Assembly (NCBI GenBank): GCA_036375895.1
Contig: DASVBJ010000040.1
Span: forward strand, 1-10,405
Origin: DASVBJ01 sp036375895
Lineage (GTDB): Bacteria > Actinomycetota > Actinomycetes > JACCUZ01
Direction: 5' to 3'
Length of the DNA stretch: 10,405 nucleotides
In this document: in pieces, positions 6,101-10,405 of the stretch
Numbering within the stretch: position 1 is the first letter of the stretch
Layout: each line of letters begins with the position of its first letter
The notes under the pieces: generated by a model
Database searches by the model: none
The model's input: the letters and a program-made list of their open reading frames with translations, nothing else
What the model was told of the DNA's origin: nothing
Position numbers and translations under genes: made by a program

Positions 6101-6896
6101 GGGCTTCCACGTGCTCGAGGCGCGCACCGGCACCCAGCTCGCCGACCTGGCGTCCGAGCACGAGGGCAAGCAGATCACCTTCGCGGACACGCAGGCCCGG
6201 CCGGTGCCGGTCATCACCTCGCCGGAGTGGTCGGGCAGCGAGCACGGCGGTCGCCGGTACTCGCCGTTCACCATCAACGTCGAGCGGCTCAAGCCGTGGC
6301 ACACCCTCACGGGCCGCCAGCACTTCTTCCTCGACCACGACTGGATGCAGGAGATCGGCGAGGCGCTGCCGGTCTACCGGCCGCCCCTGGACATGCACCG
6401 GCTGTTCGGGGAGCCACGGCTCGGTGAGGGCGGGGAGCTGGAGATCACGGTGCGCTACCTCACGCCGCACTCGAAGTGGTCGATCCACTCGGAGTACCAG
6501 GACAACCTGCTGATGCTGTCCCTCTCGCGCGGCGGCCCGACGATCTGGATGTCGCAGGAGGACGCCGCGAAGGCCGGCATCAAGGACAACGACTGGATCG
6601 AGGCCCACAACCGCAACGGGGTCGTTGTGGCGAGAGCCATCGTGACGCACCGGATGCCGGAGGGGACCGTCTACATGTACCACGCGAAGGATCGCGTAGT
6701 GGACGTGCCGATCGCGGAGAAGAGTGGTCGGCGCGGAGGCATCCACAACTCGCTGACGCGGCTGCTCATCAAGCCCACGCACCTGGTGGGCGGCTACGGG
6801 CAGCTGTCGTTCGCCTTCAACTACCTCGGACCGACCGGGAACCAGCGTGACGAAGTGACGGTCATCCGCCGGCGCTCGCAGGAGGTCGTCTACTGA
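3186..6896 (+). CDS. narG: Respiratory nitrate reductase, alpha subunit NarG
   Basis: This 1236-residue protein (E. coli NarG: 1247) is the catalytic subunit of membrane-bound nitrate reductase. It reduces nitrate to nitrite at a Mo-bis(MGD) centre on the cytoplasmic side. The FS0 cluster ligands are intact: H65, C69, C73 and C108, with the same H-x3-C-x3-C-x34-C spacing as in E. coli. SFYDWYADLP (231-240) supplies D234, the expected aspartate ligand of molybdenum, followed by the NarG-typical TDVPESADW and TRTPDAHF. Other conserved blocks include GGGWAHFVGQEK (near 575-586), NLLGSSAKG (near 719-727), and a C-terminal molybdopterin dinucleotide-binding domain (about 1090-1236) with LTPHSKWSIHS and RGGPTIWMS. 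No twin-arginine signal is visible, in line with a cytoplasmic subunit held by NarH and NarI. Its TGA overlaps the narH ATG by one base, so translation is likely coupled. No lesion is seen. Confidence 0.98.
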   Translation: MTTSGSDSKPVLDGDIAAALLRTGRFFTRADVSADLRTVHKKGGRAGDVFYRDRWSHDKVVRSTHGVNCTGSCSWKVYVKDGIITWEAQQTDYPSVGPDSPEYEPRGCPRGAAFSWYTYSPTRVRYPYVRGVLIEMYREAKARLGDPVLAFADVVGDPERRRRYQAARGKGGLVRATWDEVSELVAAAHVHTIKTHGPDRVAGFSPIPAMSMASHAVGARFVSLLGGTMLSFYDWYADLPVASPQVFGDQTDVPESADWWNASYLIMWGSNIPVTRTPDAHFMTEARYRGQKVVTVSPDYADNTKFADEWLAAHPGTDGALAMAMGHVILTEFFRDRQVPRFLDYVRRYTDLPFLVTLREHDGAYVPGKFLTAADLGETSEGAAFKTVLLDPAGEPFVPGGSLGFRFGEAGAGRWNLDLQGVEPVLTLADAPGDAGAVTVRLPRFDVDADGQPSGHGGVLDRGVPVREVGGQLVTTVFDLVMAQYGVARPGLPGQWPTSYDDPQPCTPAWQEEITGVSAEKAARIGREFARNAEESGGRSMIAMGAGTNHWFHSDTIYRAFLALVTLTGCQGVNGGGWAHFVGQEKCRPVTGWAQLAFGLDWVRPPRQMIGTAFWYLHTDQWRYDGFGADELASPLAEGSLAGMTMPDVVAKSARMGWMPSYPTFDRNPLDLADEAAAAGVEAPAYVVDQLRSGELGFACEDPDAPQNWPRVLTVWRANLLGSSAKGNEYFLKHLLGTDASLRATETPPEGRPRDVVWHEEAPEGKLDLLVNLDFRMTSTTLFSDVVLPAATWYEKHDLSSTDMHPYVHAFNPAIAPPWETRSDYDIFMTLSRAFSRLAAEHLGVRKDLVAVPLLHDTADAMATPGGRVRDWREGECDPVPGVTMPKLVVVERDFGAVADKMAALGPLVDTLGTTTKGVTLKPDKEVDYLRHKNGVVRGGVADGRPSLARDVHACEAILALSGTTNGRLATEGFHVLEARTGTQLADLASEHEGKQITFADTQARPVPVITSPEWSGSEHGGRRYSPFTINVERLKPWHTLTGRQHFFLDHDWMQEIGEALPVYRPPLDMHRLFGEPRLGEGGELEITVRYLTPHSKWSIHSEYQDNLLMLSLSRGGPTIWMSQEDAAKAGIKDNDWIEAHNRNGVVVARAIVTHRMPEGTVYMYHAKDRVVDVPIAEKSGRRGGIHNSLTRLLIKPTHLVGGYGQLSFAFNYLGPTGNQRDEVTVIRRRSQEVVY

Positions 6897-8575
6897 TGCG
6901 CGTCATGGCCCAGATGTCGATGGTCATGAACCTCGACAAGTGCATCGGTTGCCACACCTGCAGCGTGACGTGCAAGCAGGCATGGACCAACCGCTCCGGC
7001 ACGGAGTACGTGTGGTTCAACAACGTGGAGACCCGGCCCGGCCAGGGATACCCGCGCACCTACCAGGACCAGGAGCGCTGGAAGGGCGGCTGGGAGCTCG
7101 ACCGGCGGGGCCGGCTGCGGCTGAAGGCCGGTGGCCGGCTGAAGAAGCTGCTCACCATCTTCTCCAACCCGGTGATGCCCTCGATCCAGGACTACTACGA
7201 GCCCTGGACCTACGACTACGACACGCTGCTGTCCGCGCCCCTGCAGGAGCAGACCCCGGTGGCCCGTCCGAAGTCGCTGATCAGCGGCAAGGACATGAAG
7301 ATCGAGTGGAGCGCCAACTGGGACGACAACCTCGGTGGCGGCCCCGAGCACGGGCCGAAGGACCCTCTGCTCGCCAAGCTCGAGGAGAAGGTGCGCTTCG
7401 AGTACGAGCAGGCGTTCATGTTCTACCTGCCGCGCATCTGCGAGCACTGCCTGAACCCGTCGTGCGTCTCGTCCTGCCCGTCGGGCGCGATGTACAAGCG
7501 CTCCGAGGACGGCATCGTCCTGGTCGACCAGGACCGCTGCCGTGGGTGGCGGATGTGCGTCACGGGCTGCCCGTACAAGAAGGTCTACTTCAACCACCGC
7601 ACCGGCAAGGCCGAGAAGTGCACCTTCTGCTACCCGCGTGTCGAGGTGGGCATCCCGACGGTCTGCTCGGAGACCTGCGTCGGTCGGCTGCGCTACATCG
7701 GCCTCGTGCTCTACGACGCCGACAAGGTGCTCGACGCGGCGGCGACCCCCGACGAGAAGGACCTGCTCGCGGCGCAACGCTCCGTCTTCCTCGACCCGAA
7801 CGACCCGGCGGTGGTGCGCGCCGCGGAGGCCTCCGGCATCCCGCGTGACTGGATCGAGGCTGCTCAGCGCTCGCCGATCTGGGCGCTCATCAACCGCTTC
7901 GAGGTCGCGCTGCCGCTGCACCCGGAGTACCGCACGCTGCCGATGGTCTGGTACATCCCGCCGCTCTCGCCGGTGGTCGACGTGGTGCGCGACACGGGGT
8001 TCGACGGCGAGGACCGCGACACGTTGTTCGCCGCCATCGACGCCCTGCGCATCCCGGTGGGCTACCTCGCCGAGCTGTTCACCGCCGGCGACCCGGAGCC
8101 GGTCACCGCGGTGCTGCGCCGGCTTGCGGCCATGCGCAGTCACATGCGCACCGTGAACCTGGGCCAGGAGCCGGACCCGTCCATCGCCGCGGGGGTGGGC
8201 ACGACGGCGGACGAGCTCGAGGACATGTACCGGCTGCTCGCGATCGCCAAGTACGAGGACCGGTACGTGATCCCGCCGGCACACGCCGAGCAGGCCCACA
8301 AGCTCGAGGAGCTCGCCACCGAGTGCTCCCTCGACTACGAGGGCGGCCCGGGCATGGGCGGCTCCGGGCCGTTCGGGGAGTCCTCCGGCCTGCCGACCCC
8401 TGTCGCCGTGGAGACCTTCCACGCCCTGAAGACGCGCCAGGAGTCGGACACGCTCGCCGCGCCGGACGACAAGCGCGCCAGGGTCAACCTGCTCAACTGG
8501 GACGGCAAGGGGACACCGCCGGGGCTCTTCCCGCCGGCCGGCGAGGGTGACGAGGGCAAGGAGGAGCAGCCGTGA
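6896..8575 (+). CDS. narH: Respiratory nitrate reductase, beta (iron-sulfur) subunit NarH
   Basis: This 559-residue subunit carries electrons from NarI hemes to NarG through three [4Fe-4S] clusters and one [3Fe-4S] cluster. All ligand groups are present: C16, C19, C22 and C26 in CIGCHTCSVTC; C182, C185, C190 and C194; C215, C221 and C225; and C242, C245, C257 and C261. W218 in CRGWRMC replaces a cysteine, as is usual for the NarH [3Fe-4S] cluster. The match to E. coli NarH is strong up to YEDRYVIPPAH (near 454-464). Beyond about residue 470 comes a Gly/Pro/Asp-rich tail that makes the protein some 47 residues longer than the 512-residue E. coli protein. The ATG overlaps the narG stop (TGATG) and has GGAGG 10 nt upstream (6881-6885); an in-frame ATG at 6905 is a less likely start because the residues before it align with the family. 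Confidence 0.98.
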   Translation: MRVMAQMSMVMNLDKCIGCHTCSVTCKQAWTNRSGTEYVWFNNVETRPGQGYPRTYQDQERWKGGWELDRRGRLRLKAGGRLKKLLTIFSNPVMPSIQDYYEPWTYDYDTLLSAPLQEQTPVARPKSLISGKDMKIEWSANWDDNLGGGPEHGPKDPLLAKLEEKVRFEYEQAFMFYLPRICEHCLNPSCVSSCPSGAMYKRSEDGIVLVDQDRCRGWRMCVTGCPYKKVYFNHRTGKAEKCTFCYPRVEVGIPTVCSETCVGRLRYIGLVLYDADKVLDAAATPDEKDLLAAQRSVFLDPNDPAVVRAAEASGIPRDWIEAAQRSPIWALINRFEVALPLHPEYRTLPMVWYIPPLSPVVDVVRDTGFDGEDRDTLFAAIDALRIPVGYLAELFTAGDPEPVTAVLRRLAAMRSHMRTVNLGQEPDPSIAAGVGTTADELEDMYRLLAIAKYEDRYVIPPAHAEQAHKLEELATECSLDYEGGPGMGGSGPFGESSGLPTPVAVETFHALKTRQESDTLAAPDDKRARVNLLNWDGKGTPPGLFPPAGEGDEGKEEQP

Positions 8576-9207
8576 CGCCGGCTGACAGGGACTGGTCGGT
8601 CGCCCACCAGGTCACGTCGCTGCTGCTGCAGTACCCCGACGAGCAGCTCCTCGAGCGCCTTCCGATGCTCCGGCAGGCCGCCGGCTGCCAGCCGGCCGAG
8701 GTGGCCCGGCCGCTGCTGCGGTTCCTCGACCACCTGGAGCGCACCCCGCTCACGGCGCTGCAGCAGCACTACGTCGAGACCTTCGACCTGAAGCGGAAGT
8801 GCTGCCTGTTCCTGACCTACTACCCGCACGGCGACACCCGTCGCCGCGGCGAGGCGCTCCTGCGCTTCAAGCAGACCTACCGGGCGGCCGGGCTCGACCT
8901 CGGCGACGACGAGCTGCCCGACCACCTCGCCGTGGTGCTGGAGTTCGCGGCGGTGGGCGACCCCGAGGCGGGCGGTCGGCTGCTCGCCGAGCACCGGCCG
9001 GGCATCGAGCTGCTCCGCGCCGCACTCGGCCAGCTGCACTCGCCGTACGCCGACGTCGTCGAGGCCGTGGTGCACACGCTCGGCCGGCTGTCCGCAGCGG
9101 AGGCCGAGGCGGCGATGCGCCTGGCCCAGCAGGGCCCGCCGCAGGAGCAGGTCGGGCTGGAGGCGTTCATCCCGGTGGACTCGTTGAAGGTTGGAGGACG
9201 GGCGTGA
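8572..9207 (+). CDS. narJ: Nitrate reductase assembly chaperone NarJ (delta subunit)
   Basis: This 211-residue all-helical protein of the TorD/NarJ chaperone family is not part of the mature enzyme. It binds apo-NarG and supports insertion of the molybdenum cofactor and Fe-S cluster before NarGH docks on NarI. The diagnostic block runs YVETFDLKRKCCLFLTYYPHGD (67-88) followed by TRRRGEALLRFKQTYRAAG. It is slightly shorter than E. coli NarJ (236). The GTG start at 8572 overlaps the narH stop by 4 nt (GTGA), with GAGGAG 5 nt upstream (8561-8566). It sits in the canonical position between narH and narI, and its own stop overlaps the narI start. Confidence 0.96.
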   Translation: MTPADRDWSVAHQVTSLLLQYPDEQLLERLPMLRQAAGCQPAEVARPLLRFLDHLERTPLTALQQHYVETFDLKRKCCLFLTYYPHGDTRRRGEALLRFKQTYRAAGLDLGDDELPDHLAVVLEFAAVGDPEAGGRLLAEHRPGIELLRAALGQLHSPYADVVEAVVHTLGRLSAAEAEAAMRLAQQGPPQEQVGLEAFIPVDSLKVGGRA

Positions 9208-9938
9208 GCACGACGGAGGTGCTGCTCTGGGTGGTCGCCCCCTACGTGACCATCGCGATCCTCGTCAGCGGCAGCATCTGGCGCTACCGCTACGACAAGT
9301 TCGGCTGGACCACCAGGTCGTCGCAGCTCTACGAGAGCCGGCTGCTGCGCATAGGCAGCCCGCTGTTCCACTTCGGCATCCTCGTGGTGGTGGTCGGCCA
9401 CATCATCGGCCTGGTCATCCCGAAGAGCTGGACCGAGGCGGTCGGCGTGAGCCAGGACGTCTACCACGTGCAGGCGGTCGCTCTCGGCACGGTGGCCGGA
9501 CTGTGCACGCTGGTCGGCGTCGGCATCCTCATCTACCGGCGCCGCACCACCGGGCCGGTCTTCTCGGTGACGACCAAGAACGACAAGGCGATGTACGTCG
9601 TGCTCGTGGCCGCCATCGTCGCCGGCCTCGCCACCACGTTGCTCGGGGCCGGCGTGGTCGGCGACGAGCACAACTACCGCGAGACCGTCTCCCCGTGGTT
9701 CCGCTCGGTGTTCTACCTGCAGCCCAAGGGCGAGCTGATGGGCGACGCGCCGCTGTCGTTCCAGCTGCACACGCTGGTCGGCATGCTGCTCTTCGCGGTC
9801 TGGCCGTTCACCCGGCTGGTGCACGCGTTCAGCGCGCCGGTGGGCTACCTCTTCCGGCCGTACGTGGTCTACCGCAGCCGGGACGCGCAGCAGCAGGGTG
9901 CCCGCGAGCCGCGGCGCGGCTGGGAGAAGGTCGGCTGA
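9204..9938 (+). CDS. narI: Respiratory nitrate reductase, gamma (cytochrome b) subunit NarI
   Basis: This 244-residue membrane subunit oxidises menaquinol near the periplasmic face and anchors NarGH. Five helices are visible (about 6-28, 52-73, 89-113, 130-152, 186-209). The four heme-b histidines are present: H56 and H66 in helix 2 (FHFGILVVVVGH), and H189 and H207 in the last helix; the E. coli ligands are H56, H66, H187 and H205. The family stretch HNYRETVSPWFRS (156-168) is also present. The reading frame is open far upstream inside narJ, but the GTG at 9204 is chosen because it overlaps the narJ stop by 4 nt (GTGA), has GGAGGA 5 nt before it (9193-9198) and gives the normal NarI N-terminus. 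It is the last recognisable gene of the operon. Confidence 0.97.
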   Translation: MSTTEVLLWVVAPYVTIAILVSGSIWRYRYDKFGWTTRSSQLYESRLLRIGSPLFHFGILVVVVGHIIGLVIPKSWTEAVGVSQDVYHVQAVALGTVAGLCTLVGVGILIYRRRTTGPVFSVTTKNDKAMYVVLVAAIVAGLATTLLGAGVVGDEHNYRETVSPWFRSVFYLQPKGELMGDAPLSFQLHTLVGMLLFAVWPFTRLVHAFSAPVGYLFRPYVVYRSRDAQQQGAREPRRGWEKVG

Positions 9939-10034
9939 CGCGGGAGCCCTGCCACGCGCGGTCGACGGATGGGGATGCGTGACGCGTCGGGGGGCGTGGT
10001 CGTTAGCGGGTGGGCGCAGCCGTTGCGTCCGCTC

Positions 10035-10044
10035 GGAGGTGATC
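10035..10044 (+). promoter_or_regulatory. Extended Shine-Dalgarno sequence before a small ORF
   Basis: GGAGGTGATC is a 10-nt perfect complement to the conserved 3' end of 16S rRNA (GATCACCTCC). It lies upstream of the GTG at 10050, with 10 nt between GGAGG and the start. It is longer than any other ribosome binding site in this window. Confidence 0.5.
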
Positions 10045-10049
10045 TCGCC

Positions 10050-10145
10050 GTGCTGCGCGCACTCATGGCCTGGCTGCACTCCCGCAGGGTCGCGGCGATC
10101 CGAAGGCGCATGGACCGCACCGACAAGGCGCTCGGCCGCCGCTAG
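10050..10145 (+). CDS. Possible small basic protein (31 residues) downstream of narI
   Basis: GTG at 10050 to TAG at 10143-10145 encodes 31 residues. The protein is strongly basic (eight arginines in the second and third thirds) with a short hydrophobic start (LRALMAWLH) and RRVAAIRRRMDRTDKALGRR at the end, which could form an amphipathic helix. I do not recognise a family. Support comes from the extended Shine-Dalgarno sequence and from the open frame ending one base before the convergent HEAT gene. An in-frame ATG at 9975 would extend it to 56 residues but has only a weak ribosome binding site. It lies 111 nt after narI and could be cotranscribed with the nar operon. A chance ORF cannot be excluded. 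Confidence 0.4.
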   Translation: MLRALMAWLHSRRVAAIRRRMDRTDKALGRR

Positions 10146-10160
10146 GTCAGGCGCCGGCGG
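10136..10160. terminator. Possible hairpin across convergent stop codons
   Basis: CCGCCG (10136-10141) and CGGCGG (10155-10160) are exact inverted repeats around a 13-nt loop that holds both convergent stop codons. In such GC-rich DNA a 6-bp match can arise by chance, and no U-tract is seen. It is the only hairpin candidate I found between the nar side and the convergent gene. Confidence 0.2.
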
Positions 10161-10405
10161 TCGTCAGCGCGGCGACGGCCCGCTCCGCGGCGGTGCGTAC
10201 CCGCTGCACGGGGTCGTCGCGCAGCGCGGCCACCACCGGGAGCGCGTCACCGAGGAGGTGGCGCGCCACGACCTTCGCGGCCATCTCCCGGACCCGCCAG
10301 TGCTCGTCGGCAAGGGCCGTCGCCAGGACGTCGAGGGCGCCGTCGTCCCACGCCCACAGCAGGCCCCGCGTGCCCCACACCCGCAGCCAGTACCGATCGT
10401 CGCGC
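10147..10405 (-). CDS. HEAT-repeat domain protein (5' end outside the window)
   Basis: The minus-strand frame is open from the right edge to a TGA at 10147-10149, giving 85 visible residues. They show the helix-turn-helix pattern of HEAT repeats. One unit runs around DVLATALADEHWRVREMAA, with the aspartate and RVRE typical of PBS-lyase-type HEAT repeats. A second runs around LPVVAALRDDPVQRVRTAAE. The stretch YWLRVWGTRGLLWAW precedes them. Such proteins are generally binding scaffolds and no specific role can be given. The gene is convergent with the nar operon, its stop one base from that of the small ORF. A GTG inside the frame (10378-10380) is unlikely to be the true start because the sequence before it continues in protein-like fashion to the edge. 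Confidence 0.7.
   Translation of the reverse strand, partial: RDDRYWLRVWGTRGLLWAWDDGALDVLATALADEHWRVREMAAKVVARHLLGDALPVVAALRDDPVQRVRTAAERAVAALTTAGA

Noticed and set aside
2972..6427. 1151-codon open frame in another frame over narG
   Set aside because: Arg/Pro/Gly-rich shadow produced by GC-rich codons; narG in its own frame shows complete family motifs.
3114..6782. Long minus-strand open frames opposite narG (3114-5039 and 5085-6782)
   Set aside because: Antisense shadows with no recognisable domain and no ribosome binding site.
6890..8422. 510-codon minus-strand frame opposite narH
   Set aside because: Shadow of narH; composition dominated by Arg, Val, Gly and His without motifs.
8799..9203. 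Upstream extension of narI through narJ
   Set aside because: This is narJ read in another frame. The GTG at 9204 has GGAGGA, a GTGA overlap with narJ and the correct NarI N-terminus.
9975..10049. 25-residue extension of the small ORF from the ATG at 9975
   Set aside because: Only a weak ribosome binding site, while the GTG at 10050 has an extended Shine-Dalgarno match. Kept as an alternative, not as the call.
1..10405. CRISPR arrays, tRNA or rRNA genes, insertion sequences, prophage or defence genes
   Set aside because: No spaced repeat series, cloverleaf, transposase or terminal repeats were seen by eye on either strand.

Overview
The window is very GC-rich DNA with strong G/C bias at third codon positions, several GTG starts and GGAGG-type ribosome binding sites. 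Together with the protein types this points to an actinobacterium (Actinomycetota). I cannot place it at genus level from sequence alone.

Layout, left to right. (1) Positions 1-121 hold the last 39 codons of a plus-strand gene resembling the Acg-type nitroreductases. (2) A perfect 48-bp palindrome (153-200) sits between this gene and the convergent narK and probably ends both transcripts. (3) The minus strand carries narK (nitrate/nitrite transporter, 274-1527). Upstream of it is a 341-bp gap with a candidate narK promoter, a leader hairpin and an inverted repeat. Beyond the gap is a ten-helix TehA/SLAC1-type (TDT family) membrane channel or transporter gene (1869-2945). (4) A 240-bp divergent control region follows, with a DosR/DevR-like palindrome, paired 11-bp repeats and candidate promoters in both directions. 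(5) The plus strand carries a complete respiratory nitrate reductase operon, narG-narH-narJ-narI (3186-9938). Its successive genes overlap by 1, 4 and 4 nt. (6) After narI there is a possible 31-codon gene with an extended Shine-Dalgarno sequence. It ends one base from the convergent stop codon of a HEAT-repeat protein gene that runs off the right edge.

How the genes fit together. NarK imports nitrate and/or exports nitrite. NarI takes electrons from menaquinol through two b hemes, NarH passes them along four Fe-S clusters, and NarG reduces nitrate to nitrite at its Mo-bisMGD centre facing the cytoplasm. NarJ is the chaperone that allows cofactor insertion and membrane docking. The TehA/SLAC1-like protein is a plausible extra anion route, but that role is inferred. 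The Acg-like gene and the DosR-like box suggest the locus belongs to a hypoxia/nitric-oxide (dormancy-type) response, as known for related genes in Mycobacterium.

The core of the window is well-known biology. The less ordinary points are the putative DosR box in the tehA/narG divergon, the linked SLAC1-type channel, the long palindrome and the possible small ORF. I see no CRISPR array, tRNA, rRNA or insertion sequence.
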